Under the pieces are notes generated by a model. The model was not told the origin of the DNA, did not search any database, and saw only the letters and a list, made by a program, of their open reading frames with translations. Shown here piece after piece: positions 37,629 to 46,826 of a stretch of DNA of 64,000 nucleotides. Source of the stretch: Methanocorpusculum sp. (GTDB lineage Archaea; Halobacteriota; Methanomicrobia; Methanomicrobiales; Methanocorpusculaceae); contig DALTYD010000002.1 of assembly GCA_029986255.1 (NCBI GenBank), positions 40,693-104,692 of the forward strand, in the 5' to 3' direction. Every line of letters starts with the position of its first letter. The first letter of the stretch is position 1. A program made the position numbers and the translations under genes.

Positions 37629-38741
37629 TTAGAGTTTAGTAACAATTGTTACAATATCCCCATCATCTACTTTATGCTGAAGTCCAACCTTTGCCGCATT
37701 ATGTTTCACTGACGTTCCCCAAATTTTTGCGTATCGAAACTGATCCACAAAATCGCGATGCAACCTGTGACAGATGTCCTTGATAGTGCTTCCCTTTCGC
37801 ATAATCATTGGCTCTTCCATGTCCGCATCCTCACCATACGGTTTCATGTAAATGCGTACAAATCCAAGATGCTCATAGATAGCCTCCTGCAATTTGTCAA
37901 TGTTATAATCCGCATGCGCCGAAATCATAATTGGAACGACACCATATTTCTCTTGCATCTCATACTCAACCTCTTGCCGCTCTCTTTCGGATATGAGATC
38001 TACCTTATTAATAGCAATGAATGCGGGGATGTACATCCGATTGCCCATCATCGAATCAATGAGATCCTCTTGGTTTACATTATTTCCGCGAATAAGCACA
38101 TCTGCGTTCATAATCTTGTTTTCAGCAAGAATTGCGCGAACATCTTCAATATCTATGTTCACTGAACCGACAGTATTCAGATGGATACCTCCAAATCCAG
38201 TTTTTTTGATAGTGATATCTGGTTTTGTTTTATTGATACGTATCCCTGCGTCGTAGAGTTCGTGCATCAACACATCCACATGTACTCCATTAAAAACATC
38301 ACCCAAGATCACGATCAAATCTGCAGTACGAACAACAGCAATTACCTCCTTACCACGCCCTTTGCCCATCGCTGCACCAGCAATCAGGCCAGGAATATCT
38401 AGAATCTGAATCTTTGCACCTTTATACTCCATCAACCCAGGAACAACAGTCAACGTAGTAAAAGCATATGCCCCTACATCACTCTCAGCTCTAGTCAATC
38501 TGTTTAACAGTGTGGATTTACCCACAGAAGGGAAGCCAACCAATACAATCGTCCCATCCCCGGATTTTTTGACCGCATATCCATCACTACTGCCGGCAGA
38601 TTTCATTGCGCGAGTGACAGCTTCATCCTTGATCTTGGCAAGCTTAGCTTTTAACCGTCCAATGTGCTGCGAAGTTGCCTTGTTGTATTTGGTATTTCTG
38701 ATCTCGTCCTCAATGGCTTTGATCTCTTCTTCAAGGCTCAT
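37629..38741 (-). CDS. DRG-type (Obg-like) GTPase with TGS domain
   Basis: Archaeal/eukaryotic DRG GTPase associated with ribosomes. Order: a basic N-terminal helical part (1-60), G1 GFPSVGKST near residue 69, switch I with AFTTLTVVPG, G3 DIPGLIAGAAMGKGRGKEV, an S5D2L-type insertion, G4 NKVD near residue 247, G5 SAH, and a C-terminal TGS domain (about 295-370). The GKGRG loop after G3 is diagnostic for DRG. The 370-residue length is normal. Confidence 0.94.
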   Translation of the reverse strand: MSLEEEIKAIEDEIRNTKYNKATSQHIGRLKAKLAKIKDEAVTRAMKSAGSSDGYAVKKSGDGTIVLVGFPSVGKSTLLNRLTRAESDVGAYAFTTLTVVPGLMEYKGAKIQILDIPGLIAGAAMGKGRGKEVIAVVRTADLIVILGDVFNGVHVDVLMHELYDAGIRINKTKPDITIKKTGFGGIHLNTVGSVNIDIEDVRAILAENKIMNADVLIRGNNVNQEDLIDSMMGNRMYIPAFIAINKVDLISERERQEVEYEMQEKYGVVPIMISAHADYNIDKLQEAIYEHLGFVRIYMKPYGEDADMEEPMIMRKGSTIKDICHRLHRDFVDQFRYAKIWGTSVKHNAAKVGLQHKVDDGDIVTIVTKL

Positions 38742-38852
38742 GTTGTCTATATCTATACGTTTTGGGATTAGATGAAGATATGGGAAAAGTAATCATTAGG
38801 ATTTCGTCAGATATAAATATTTTATATGGAAAATAAATTATAAAAGAACTTT

Positions 38853-38925
38853 GCTGATATAGTGTAGTGGCCAATCATGTCGGCCTCTCACGCCGACGAC
38901 TGGGGTTCGAATCCCCATATCAGCA
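38853..38925 (+). tRNA. tRNA-Glu (anticodon CTC)
   Basis: A 73-base cloverleaf with GCTGATA/TATCAGC acceptor arms, anticodon stem GTCGG/CCGAC with loop CCTCTCA region giving anticodon CTC, and T arm GGTTCGAATCC. The discriminator is A and CCA is not encoded. TTTATATGG lies 25 bases upstream, the normal archaeal TATA distance. Its body closely matches the TTC isoacceptor at 2461. Confidence 0.95.
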
Positions 38926-38968
38926 CTCCTTTTGGCTAGATAATCAACCTAAAAAATATGTATATCAC

Positions 38969-40123
38969 ATGTATGATGTTGTTATTGTAGGAGCAGGACC
39001 AACAGGAACAACTGCGGCCAGATTGTGTGCAAAGGCAGGACTATCCACCATGGTGCTTGAAGAACATGCCACGATCGGGTATCCAATGCAATGTGCGGGA
39101 CTTTTATCTATCACAACGTTTAGAGAATGCGAGATCTCAACGAAATCCATTCAGAACTGTATCCGTGGAGCACGCATCTGTGGATCCAACGGGCATGAAC
39201 TATCCTTTGCAACAGACACAACCAAAGCATATGTAGTAGATCGTGGACGATTAGATCATGAAATGGCAGAACGCGCTGTGGATGCGGGAGCAGAGTTTTC
39301 TTTGAAGACTTGTGTAACTACAATTAATTCAAAGAAAAAAACGCTGTCAACACTCGGAATTTCCGGGAAAAATGAGATTCACTATAATATTTTGATTGCA
39401 GCAGATGGAGCACGTAGTGTTATTGCTAGGGGACTTGGGATTCCCCCGTCACATCACATCTATGCGGGGATTCAAGCAGACATCACATGGAATGGATGCC
39501 CAGAGTGCGTTGAAATATACCCTAATGCATCCCCGGATTTTTTTGCCTGGGTAATCCCTCTGTCACCCAAGCGTGCACGTATTGGACTATGTGGGCTAAA
39601 AAATGTCCATGCGCGTTTTACTACCTTCGCAAAAAACTTTGCACCCACAAATATTCATTCTGTGACTGGAACAATCCCAATTGGTGTTCGTAGCCGTACA
39701 TATCGTTCAGGATGCATAATTGCAGGAGATGCAGCGGGATTTCCTAAACCCATTTCGGGTGGTGGCATTTACACAAGTGTACGCTCAGCCCGCCACGCGG
39801 CAGCAATAGTCATTAAGGCAATGGAAACGGGAGATACATCAGATCAGACTCTAGCTGAGTATGAAAAGCGCTGGTATGCAGATTTCGGAAAAGAGCTTGA
39901 ATTTGGTATCAAAGCTCTCAGACTGCGCTGCATGCTTATGCCAAAGGAAATAGATTCCATAATTGATACCCTAAATACATCAGAAACAAGAGAGATAATT
40001 ACAACTATGGGAGATATTGATAGACCATCATCTCTGCTTTTAAAATTGATGAAAAATCAGAAAATAATCAGCACATTTGGAGTTCTTGGTGTAAAATCAA
40101 TGATACGAAGTATGATCATTTAA
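38969..40123 (+). CDS. Geranylgeranyl reductase family flavoprotein
   Basis: FAD-dependent oxidoreductase that saturates isoprenoid double bonds of archaeal lipids. The N-terminus has the Rossmann motif VVIVGAGPTGTTAARLCAKAG and an acidic end (VLEEH); YPMQCAGLL carries the conserved Cys of the active site; AADGARSVIAR and IIAGDAAGFPKPISGGGIYT are the later FAD motifs. At 384 residues it has normal length. The frame runs back into the tRNA-Glu, so the start is ATG 38969. Archaeal membrane lipid saturation is the likely role; other isoprenoids are possible. Confidence 0.9.
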   Translation: MYDVVIVGAGPTGTTAARLCAKAGLSTMVLEEHATIGYPMQCAGLLSITTFRECEISTKSIQNCIRGARICGSNGHELSFATDTTKAYVVDRGRLDHEMAERAVDAGAEFSLKTCVTTINSKKKTLSTLGISGKNEIHYNILIAADGARSVIARGLGIPPSHHIYAGIQADITWNGCPECVEIYPNASPDFFAWVIPLSPKRARIGLCGLKNVHARFTTFAKNFAPTNIHSVTGTIPIGVRSRTYRSGCIIAGDAAGFPKPISGGGIYTSVRSARHAAAIVIKAMETGDTSDQTLAEYEKRWYADFGKELEFGIKALRLRCMLMPKEIDSIIDTLNTSETREIITTMGDIDRPSSLLLKLMKNQKIISTFGVLGVKSMIRSMII

Positions 40124-40141
40124 AAGTTAAAAAACAGTTAG

Positions 40142-40167
40142 TAATACTTATTACAGATTAAGTGTTA
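40142..40167. promoter_or_regulatory. Candidate operator upstream of the Ni/Co transporter operon
   Basis: TAATACTTA (40142-40150), 8 bases, TAAGTGTTA (40159-40167): an inverted repeat with one mismatch in nine. It lies 24-49 bases before the cbiMN ATG, downstream of TATA-like TTTAAAAG (40119-40126), so it would overlap the transcription start. The outer 6-mers are spaced like NikR half-sites (6-N14-6 here, 6-N16-6 in E. coli), but the sequence differs from GTATGA/TCATAC. NikR is therefore only a candidate. Confidence 0.45.
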
Positions 40168-40190
40168 TTATAACCAGTAAGTGATGCAAC

Positions 40191-41174
40191 ATGCATATAC
40201 CTGATTTTATATTTGGATATAGCACTATAGGGGTTCCAATTGGTATCTTTTTTTGGATCATTGCCATGATATTGATTGTACTTGCAGTAAAATGGGCACA
40301 AGAAAATCTTGAAGAATCAAAGATACCAATCCTTGCTGTGATTGCTGCAGGAATATTTGCGCTTCAGGCATTCAATCTCCCCACCGGATTTGGAGTGAGT
40401 GGTCATCTAGTTGGGGGTGCACTATCTGCAATCGTGCTTGGATCTCCATTTGCAGCAGTGTTTGTTATGTCAATTATTCTTGTAATTCAAGCACTGATTT
40501 TTGGAGATGGAGGAGTTCTTGCCATTGGTGTAAACATCATTAACATGGGTGCTATTGCAGGATTTACTGGATTCTATTCATTTACAGCACTTAAAGAAAG
40601 GATTGGTATCCCAATTTCTGCAGGGATTGCTGGATGGATTGCTAGTGGAATTTCAGCAAGTGTCTGCGCTGTTGAGATTGCAATTATAGGTGCAGTCCCA
40701 CTCGACATTGGCCTTTTGACTATGTTGATTTATTATGCACTCATCGGGATCATTGAGGCTGTTATCACAGGAATGGTGGTTGCTCTTATATTTCATGTAC
40801 GGCCAGAACTCTCAGGGAACTCAAAAAAGAAAGGGATGGCCACCATGAAATTTCTGGTGATCAGCCTTCTCATTGCCATGATGATCGGCGGTTCGGCAGT
40901 TTTCTTAGCATCCAGTGAACCAGATGGCCTAAGTAGTACGCTTCTAGTAAGTGAAGGCGCAAAGGATATCTTCGCTCCAGCACACGGTGAAATTGAGGTC
41001 GCACACGATCCGATCGGGTGGAAATCTCCACTACCAGATTGTATATTCGAGATGAAGGAGACAGATGCAGCAGGACGATTAATAACAACAATAATAGGTA
41101 TATTTACAGCAATAACAGTGATTCTTCTTGCAGCACGGGTAGTGCATTCAACGTCGAAAAGGAAGGAATCATAA
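40191..41174 (+). CDS. Ni/Co ECF transporter, fused CbiM-CbiN (NikMN-type) component
   Basis: Membrane S-component of a nickel or cobalt energy-coupling-factor transporter. The N-terminal MHIPDFI supplies the conserved N-terminal metal-binding His2 of CbiM/NikM; several membrane helices follow to residue 205. From about 220 a second unit has a helix, SSEPDGLSS (the PDGL motif of NikN/PDGLE proteins), and a final helix near 295-315. This fusion is typical of nickel (NikMN) systems, which fits a methanogen's need for F430, but cobalt is not excluded. First gene of a three-gene operon. Confidence 0.9.
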   Translation: MHIPDFIFGYSTIGVPIGIFFWIIAMILIVLAVKWAQENLEESKIPILAVIAAGIFALQAFNLPTGFGVSGHLVGGALSAIVLGSPFAAVFVMSIILVIQALIFGDGGVLAIGVNIINMGAIAGFTGFYSFTALKERIGIPISAGIAGWIASGISASVCAVEIAIIGAVPLDIGLLTMLIYYALIGIIEAVITGMVVALIFHVRPELSGNSKKKGMATMKFLVISLLIAMMIGGSAVFLASSEPDGLSSTLLVSEGAKDIFAPAHGEIEVAHDPIGWKSPLPDCIFEMKETDAAGRLITTIIGIFTAITVILLAARVVHSTSKRKES

Positions 41175-41213
41175 TTAAAACCATTATCTCTATATCATTT
41201 TTTCACCTATGGG

Positions 41214-42056
41214 ATGGTACGAATGCATCTGATTGAAACCCGAAATCTCTATCATGCCTATAGTACATCGGTGGAGAATGTTCTGAAAAATATCCATTTC
41301 ATCGCAGATGAGCGACAACGCATTGCGGTCATTGGACCAAATGGCGCTGGGAAGAGTACGCTGTTTCGTCACTTCAACGGAATTTTACTCCCTCAGTCAG
41401 GAGAGGTACTAATCAGAGGAGAGCCAATTACAAAGGAAAACCGTTCCGAGGTGCGAAAACTTGTAGGTTTAGTATTCCAGAATCCAGATGATCAGGTGTT
41501 CTCACCGACAGTGGAACAAGATATTGCATTCGGCCCATACAATCTTGGATTAGACGCAGAACGTGTTGCAGCACGAGTGGATAAAGTATGTGGAATACTT
41601 GGGCTAGAGGATTTGCGCAATCGCGCACCACATCATCTATCAGGAGGGGAGAAAAAACGCGTAGCAATTGCAGGGGTACTTGCAATGGAACCACAGGTGA
41701 TGGTGCTGGATGAACCAACGACTGGTCTCGATCCACAGGGAGTCAAGGAGCTGCTTAAATTTTTGAATGAGTTATCCAAGTCATACGGCATAACAATAAT
41801 CTACTCGACACATCAGGTTGAACTGGTCCCAGAAATGGCCGATCTAATATATGTGATGGAAAAGGGAGAGATTACTGGAATAGGGACACCTGAGGAGATT
41901 TTTGCGCAAGAAGATTTACTTTCCCGGGCACATCTGAACCTTCCAGCACTGCCTCGCTTAATCAGAACCCTGCGAAAACATGATGTCGAAATAGATTCTG
42001 CCTACACATATCATGATGCAGAACATGCATTTCTAAAGGCATTTAGAAAATTATGA
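41214..42056 (+). CDS. cbiO: Ni/Co ECF transporter ATP-binding protein (CbiO/NikO)
   Basis: ATPase of the ECF module. Walker A GPNGAGKST, Q-loop LVFQNPDDQVFSPTVEQDIAFGP (typical ECF), signature LSGGEKKR, Walker B VMVLDEP and switch histidine STHQVE are present. The 280-residue length fits CbiO, including the C-terminal extension. It lies 39 bp after cbiMN and overlaps cbiQ by 4 bp. MVRMHLIETRN has two possible starts; the first is used here. Confidence 0.92.
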   Translation: MVRMHLIETRNLYHAYSTSVENVLKNIHFIADERQRIAVIGPNGAGKSTLFRHFNGILLPQSGEVLIRGEPITKENRSEVRKLVGLVFQNPDDQVFSPTVEQDIAFGPYNLGLDAERVAARVDKVCGILGLEDLRNRAPHHLSGGEKKRVAIAGVLAMEPQVMVLDEPTTGLDPQGVKELLKFLNELSKSYGITIIYSTHQVELVPEMADLIYVMEKGEITGIGTPEEIFAQEDLLSRAHLNLPALPRLIRTLRKHDVEIDSAYTYHDAEHAFLKAFRKL

Positions 42057-42874
42057 GCTTAATTGACGAGCTGTTTGAAATTGAGAGAGAAGCAGAACGA
42101 AAGAGTCCAATTCACACTCTTGACGCTCGCATAAAATTGATTCTATGCCTACTAGGACTTGGAGTAACGGTGTTGCTTCCCCACGGAACAGCAGAGCCTT
42201 TTGCATTTCTTGTTATCTATATACTATTCTGGACGTTATATATTGTTTCAGGAACATCATTACGATATTATTTAGTGAGATTGCTGTTAATTATGCCATT
42301 TGGTCTGTTTTTTATAGTTCTCCAACCGTTTTACCCAAACCCATATTTTGAAGTATATCACGTTGTAGCAACCCTTCCATTTGAGATTAAAATGTATTGG
42401 GAATCGCTTATATTCAGTGTGTTGCTACTAGCAAGATTTGTGATTTCACTATCATTTATTATTCTTCTATCAGCAACAACAACAATGCAGGCTATTCTAA
42501 CCGGAGTTGCACAGCTGCGAGTCCCACGCCTATTTGTGATGATTATGGGACTCACTATCCGATATGTGTATGTGTTCGCTCTGGCATACCAGAAAATACA
42601 GAATGCTTTTGCAGCTCGCAACTTCAATGGATTTGACAGGAGACTATCACTGCGTTACCGACTGTATGTAATTGGAAGTGCAATAGGTTATTTATTTGTA
42701 CAAGCAATTGAACAAGGAGAACGGACGTATGTATCGATGTACTGCCGCGGCTATTCTCCTACATCTACTGCATATCATGTAAAAAAGCCTCTTCAGATGG
42801 CAGAGTGGATATTTCTTCTGTTTGGATCCGGGTATTTAATCGTGTTTCCGTTGTTAATGTATGGAATATTTTAA
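42053..42874 (+). CDS. cbiQ: Ni/Co ECF transporter transmembrane protein (CbiQ/NikQ)
   Basis: T-component that couples CbiO to CbiMN. The 273-residue protein has HTLDARIKLILC near the N-terminus, about five membrane segments, and the cytoplasmic AARNF/ARG coupling-helix signatures (QNAFAARNF near residue 190 and YVSMYCRGY near 232). It overlaps cbiO by 4 bp and ends the operon; an NTPase gene follows on the opposite strand. Confidence 0.92.
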   Translation: MSLIDELFEIEREAERKSPIHTLDARIKLILCLLGLGVTVLLPHGTAEPFAFLVIYILFWTLYIVSGTSLRYYLVRLLLIMPFGLFFIVLQPFYPNPYFEVYHVVATLPFEIKMYWESLIFSVLLLARFVISLSFIILLSATTTMQAILTGVAQLRVPRLFVMIMGLTIRYVYVFALAYQKIQNAFAARNFNGFDRRLSLRYRLYVIGSAIGYLFVQAIEQGERTYVSMYCRGYSPTSTAYHVKKPLQMAEWIFLLFGSGYLIVFPLLMYGIF

Positions 42875-42973
42875 CTGATAGATGAAATCAGATAGACTGA
42901 GAAAAATGTAGCATATGAGGCCTTATCTTGAAAATTTATAAATGAGAATGCTGTGACTAAGTTATGTCAGATT

Positions 42974-43492
42974 TTAACAGCACGCTCGAGCCCACTGAAG
43001 CACATTCTCCAGCACCACATCACGATTCTCACGCGTCACCTCAAGCACATCCACAGCCGGATGTTCTCGAACGGCATCCAAAAATGGGATATGACAATCT
43101 CGAACGACGCCTAGAACTGGAATTGGGCCATTAAGAACAGAAAAAACAGCCTCCTGAAACAAAAAGCACGAGGATTCCATCCATCCAAGCTCATCCATAA
43201 CAACCAGGGGCCCCGAACACGCCTCAAGGAGAGACACACCTCGAGAAAGGAAAACGGTCTCATGGAACACTGGTTTTTCCCCAGGAATACGATGAGCTAG
43301 GTGAGATGCAAGCGCACAGTCTTCTTGCGTTCCTCCTGCAGGAATCAAAAAAATATCAGACTCACCACATTCATTAAAAACTGCAACTGTCCGAAATCCA
43401 GACACAGGAATATCAAGTTCTTTAATCACACGAGAAATAATTGTACTCTTTCCCACCTGGACAGCTCCTGTCAAAAAAAGATGATGAGACAT
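42974..43492 (-). CDS. THEP1-like nucleoside-triphosphatase
   Basis: P-loop NTPase. The N-terminus is HHLFLTGAVQVGKSTIISRV with the Walker A GAVQVGKST; the Walker B-like LVVMDELGWME follows near residue 100. This resembles the THEP1/MJ1559 family of archaeal nucleotide hydrolases; the normal THEP1 Walker A is GxPGxGKTT, so this one is divergent. In-frame sequence extends to 43552, but homology and Met placement favour ATG 43492 (172 aa). Convergent with cbiQ. The cellular substrate is unknown. Confidence 0.82.
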   Translation of the reverse strand: MSHHLFLTGAVQVGKSTIISRVIKELDIPVSGFRTVAVFNECGESDIFLIPAGGTQEDCALASHLAHRIPGEKPVFHETVFLSRGVSLLEACSGPLVVMDELGWMESSCFLFQEAVFSVLNGPIPVLGVVRDCHIPFLDAVREHPAVDVLEVTRENRDVVLENVLQWARACC

Positions 43493-44098
43493 AAAAACTA
43501 CATAAACATATGGATTGCAGATGTATAAAATACAATCGACACTACACCACAAATTGAAAAGTGTAGAACATTCATATTCACAGCTGCATTACTACGAAAA
43601 TAAGTTTATTTCATCTTTTTACCAAAAATTTTTAAATTTTAGTAATTTAACTGCTGAATCAATACCTAGTGAATGAAGAATTTCACATGAGAGTTGAATG
43701 CATAAACAATTATATAGGCTGCAGCAAGCAAGCACAGGTTATGATAGTGCGCTAATATAGACATAAGACCCTAACATGGACCTAGACTTGACAAACAATA
43801 ATATATATATATATATATAGGTTCCTTATGCTGTGCACGAATTGAAAATGAAATGTTCCAAAAAATCTTCGAGTATATCCGCAAACAAATAGATAGATTC
43901 GTACATTGTACAACGCTCAAATTCAACAAATTCGGTACAAAATATCAATATATACAATTTCTTGAACAAAAACATATACGAATATAGATAATAAACATTA
44001 AAAATCCATTATTCATTAATAATGAAAGAAAAAAACTATAACTATTTTACTGAAGAACCCTCAATAATTTAAGGATAAAATTAATTATAAAATCAATA
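43493..44098. other. 600-bp spacer with an (AT)n tract, upstream of the NTPase and downstream of SRP RNA
   Basis: No gene seen. A simple (AT) repeat runs at about 43799-43819. GTGAA/TTCAC around 43672-43688 is a weak inverted repeat. The NTPase promoter and the 3' flank of the SRP RNA gene must lie here. Confidence 0.5.
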
Positions 44099-44405
44099 TG
44101 GGACAGGTTTTCGGTTGAAAGCGCACATCCAACCTCTCCTAGCATACTCCTTCTCGCCCCGCTACCCTGTGGGCGCCATACGTTCACAGTAGGTCTGCTC
44201 CCTTCCGGGCCTGAACCGGTACCCATGACAAGAGAGGAACACATCCCTCCGGATATATTCATCCTCGCCGTTGACCTCACAAGACGAGGTATCATCGGCA
44301 GAATATGTTGCATCAGTTAGACTACCACAGTCGTCCTCAAACTTCGTCCCCTGCATATTGACAGTTTCAGGTTACAGGTGACGCCAAACCACCCGGACTA
44401 GTCCC
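44099..44405 (-). ncRNA. 7S signal recognition particle RNA
   Basis: RNA scaffold of the SRP (binds SRP19 and SRP54). On the minus strand the conserved helix-8 sequence GGTTCAGGCCCGGAAGGGAG with CAG following is complete at about 44193-44220, and the 5' domain has the archaeal start region GGGACTAGTCCGGGTGGTTT with GTAACCTGAAAC. The 5' GGGAC and 3' GTCCC pair to form helix 1, which sets ends at about 44405 and 44099, giving about 307 nt, as usual for archaea. Ends are approximate to a few bases. Overlapping protein frames are artefacts. Confidence 0.95.
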
Positions 44406-44672
44406 ATATATAATAAGGCATTCTCTAGTTAAAATGATGTAGGATGTGGTAATCATATACACACAATATAAATGAAAATAAAACAAAATAATTATTTAAT
44501 TAACTTCCAGGAAAGATATAGAACGACTGAAAAATCATAAAAGTTTAAACTAATGTAACTTGATAAATCTTTGTGAATTCCCAAACGCATAAACCAAAAA
44601 ATAACGAGCAAATCATTATTTCCCCAGAAATCGATGATGATGCATCTAGAACAAAAGATATCAGAATAAAAA

Positions 44673-44744
44673 TGGGCCCGGAGGGATTCGAACCCACGAC
44701 CACCCGGTTATGAGCCGGGCGCTCCACCACTAAGCTACAGGCCC
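44673..44744 (-). tRNA. tRNA with CAT anticodon (probably Ile2, possibly elongator Met)
   Basis: A 72-base cloverleaf: acceptor GGGCCTG/CGGGCCC (one G-U), D arm with GTAGCTTAGTGG, anticodon stem CCCGG/CCGGG with loop CTCATAA, T arm GGTTCGAATCC, discriminator A. It lacks the A1-U72 and three consecutive G-C pairs expected of the initiator. The GGGCC acceptor is Ile-like, so a tRNA-Ile2 needing agmatidine modification of C34 is favoured over elongator Met. No CCA encoded. Confidence 0.93.
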
Positions 44745-44871
44745 TATGCTATGAGAATAATTACAGAAAATGGGATTGCAGAAATGTCTCTACATCCCGA
44801 GAGAAATTTGTTCCCTTGCAGAAGAACATATCATATTTGGCATACATCTACTTAAAGGTGTCCGTTTGCTA

Positions 44872-44910
44872 AAAATTACTATTCCTCACTTAGTGAGGAA
44901 TAGTAATTTT
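44872..44910. repeat. Perfect 18-bp-arm palindrome between two tRNA genes
   Basis: AAAATTACTATTCCTCAC (44872-44889), loop TTA, GTGAGGAATAGTAATTTT (44893-44910). All 18 arm bases are complementary. It lies 59 bp downstream of tRNA-Asn (minus strand) and 127 bp upstream of the CAT tRNA. The T4 at each end makes a bidirectional hairpin with a U-tail, so terminator, operator or small mobile-element remnant are all possible. No second copy was seen in the window. Confidence 0.6.
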
Positions 44911-44968
44911 CATGAATATAATCTCGATCAATATTGAGAAAATACAAAACAGATACAAAAATAAAAAA

Positions 44969-45041
44969 CGCCGCCAACAGGACTCGAACCTGTGACATGC
45001 TGGTTAACAGCCAGCCACTCTACCAACTGAGTTATGGCGGC
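44969..45041 (-). tRNA. tRNA-Asn (anticodon GTT)
   Basis: A 73-base cloverleaf: acceptor GCCGCCA/TGGCGGC, D arm with AACTCAGTTGG, anticodon stem GCTGG/CCAGC around CTGTTAA (anticodon GTT), T arm GGTTCGAGTCC, discriminator G. No CCA encoded. Confidence 0.97.
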
Positions 45042-45284
45042 AACTTAAGTCACTACAAACAACATGATTTCTCTTGTATTATTTCTTTATTATTTAAAAT
45101 ATTATCAATATTAAATTTTACGATATCCATAGAGGATAATTCAAATACTAGGAAAAGATTATAAATATTCCAAATCTTTATCACAATGGACCAGTCTGTA
45201 AAACAACACGCATGATAAAGATATAAAATTCAAAAAAATCCATTTTCCCTTTGGTTTTACTCAGAAATTATAATACACCACAAT

Positions 45285-45620
45285 CTATCCCTTTTCATCA
45301 CATAACTCAGAATCTAATTCCGCGAGAATTTTTGCATGATAGTACTCCTCTTCCTCCTTTGCATGAGCGAGACGTTCTTCTCGAGTAGAGCCATGAACAT
45401 TCAGCCATGTTTTTGTTGCTTTATACTTTGGAACAAAAAACAAAACAGCTATAACACAGGCACAAACAGCCGCAAAAAACACCGGCATCTTAAACCAGTA
45501 CTTATCATCTATGATCACCAACGAGCAAACAGCAATCGCAATGGAGATGATGATAATATTCAAGAGGAGAACACAGAGAGTAAATTTACCTTTGAATAGC
45601 ATCCGATCTTTTTCATCCAT
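45285..45620 (-). CDS. Small membrane protein with two helices, unknown
   Basis: A 111-residue protein: short basic N-terminus (MDEKDRMLFKGKF), two membrane segments (about residues 14-36 and 44-62), then a soluble charged C-terminal half with a Glu-rich helix (EERLAHAKEEEEYYHAKILAEL). Homology is not recognised. The start is ATG 45620; the upstream in-frame ATG lies in AT-rich spacer. It is divergent from the M24 peptidase gene. Confidence 0.65.
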   Translation of the reverse strand: MDEKDRMLFKGKFTLCVLLLNIIIISIAIAVCSLVIIDDKYWFKMPVFFAAVCACVIAVLFFVPKYKATKTWLNVHGSTREERLAHAKEEEEYYHAKILAELDSELCDEKG

Positions 45621-45691
45621 TATTATATATATAAGTACCACTGCAATAAAAATACATCACTCTAGAAACGTAAATGATTTGTTTAATAACT

Positions 45692-46825
45692 ATGAAAACA
45701 CTAACTGATGCCCTGGAAAAACAGAACTTAGATGCATATGTTGCCTATGACTCAGCAGAAAATGCAGATATGCGATATTTAGCAGGTTTTCTTACATCTG
45801 ATCCATATATATATCTATATAAAAAAAACAAAATGGAAATGATTATTGTCTCGCCCATGGAGGAACGACGGGCAAAAATGGAAACATCATGTAACGTGAT
45901 AACAAGGAATTCCGTGGGATTTCAAGACATCCTGCATAAATACAAGGACATGGAACTTGCAACGGCACAAATGATACGGAATCTTGCTGGAACTAAGCTC
46001 TTAGTACCAGCATCAATGCCTGTTGGCTTTGCACATACGCTCATGACAGTGGCAGATATAACCATTGATCGAGAGACAGTGGCATCCATGCGAAGCGTGA
46101 AAACACCCGAAGAGATCGACATCATGCGAGATGTGCAACAGAAGAATGAAAAAGCAGTCCGTGCTGCTGTGGAACATATTAGAAAATCTGACATAGACGA
46201 ACACGGTGGCTTGATCCATGAAGATGAGGGCATAACCTCCGAAAAAATACGCGAAATCATCGCAGAAGTTCTGCGCACAGATGCATGCGAAGAGCGAAAC
46301 ACCATCATCTCGTGTGGTCCAAATACAGCAATGCCCCACTGGCTTGGTACCGGACAGCTGTACGCAAACCAACCAATTGTAATGGATATTTTTCCCCGTA
46401 GTCTGAAAAACGGATACTTTGCCGATATGACAAGAACCATCTCTAAGGGCGCTCCAGCGAAAGAGATCATAGATATGTACAAAACAGTACATGCTGCAAA
46501 AGAACTTGCGATAGATATGATTCAGCCTGGAATTACTGGAGCAAAAGTTCACAATGCTATCGCAGCATTCTTCACAGAAAATGGATATGAAACCGCAGGG
46601 GCATCAGGATTCATTCATAGTCTGGGGCACGGAATTGGCCTCGAAATCCACGAAAAACCCACAATCTCTCCATTCGGTGGTGTTTTAGAACTTGGGAATG
46701 TCATAACTATTGAACCTGGACTGTACTATCCAGGAATTGGCGGAGTACGCTTGGAAGACATGGGCGTTATCACTGAAAATGGATTTGACAGATTTACAAA
46801 TTTTGAGGAAGAATTAATAGTATAA
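45692..46825 (+). CDS. M24B aminopeptidase P/Xaa-Pro dipeptidase-like
   Basis: Pita-bread metalloprotease that removes residues N-terminal to proline. The metal ligands appear in order: Asp in VMDIFPR, Asp in FADMTRT, His in SLGHGIGLEIHE, Glu in TIEPGLYY and Glu in VRLEDMG. The N-terminal creatinase-like domain occupies about residues 1-130. ATG 45692 (MKTLTDALEK) is favoured over ATG 45674. It ends 1 bp before map, so the two M24 enzymes form an operon. PepQ versus aminopeptidase P cannot be separated from sequence. Confidence 0.88.
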   Translation: MKTLTDALEKQNLDAYVAYDSAENADMRYLAGFLTSDPYIYLYKKNKMEMIIVSPMEERRAKMETSCNVITRNSVGFQDILHKYKDMELATAQMIRNLAGTKLLVPASMPVGFAHTLMTVADITIDRETVASMRSVKTPEEIDIMRDVQQKNEKAVRAAVEHIRKSDIDEHGGLIHEDEGITSEKIREIIAEVLRTDACEERNTIISCGPNTAMPHWLGTGQLYANQPIVMDIFPRSLKNGYFADMTRTISKGAPAKEIIDMYKTVHAAKELAIDMIQPGITGAKVHNAIAAFFTENGYETAGASGFIHSLGHGIGLEIHEKPTISPFGGVLELGNVITIEPGLYYPGIGGVRLEDMGVITENGFDRFTNFEEELIV

Positions 46826-46826
46826 T

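Noticed and set aside
43799..43819. (AT)n tract as a CRISPR or phase-variation repeat
   Set aside because: A simple dinucleotide run in spacer DNA, with no repeat-spacer structure and no gene affected. No CRISPR array was found anywhere in the window.
44047..44356. Protein frames across 44.05-44.36 kb
   Set aside because: They lie on the 7S SRP RNA gene, whose conserved sequence explains the open frames.
44545..44730. Minus-strand frame beginning MVERPAHNR with GSNPSGP
   Set aside because: It overlaps the CAT-anticodon tRNA and is its artefact translation.
45922..46552. Two long minus-strand frames (186 and 179 codons)
   Set aside because: Both are antisense to the M24 peptidase gene, whose metal-ligand motifs are complete.
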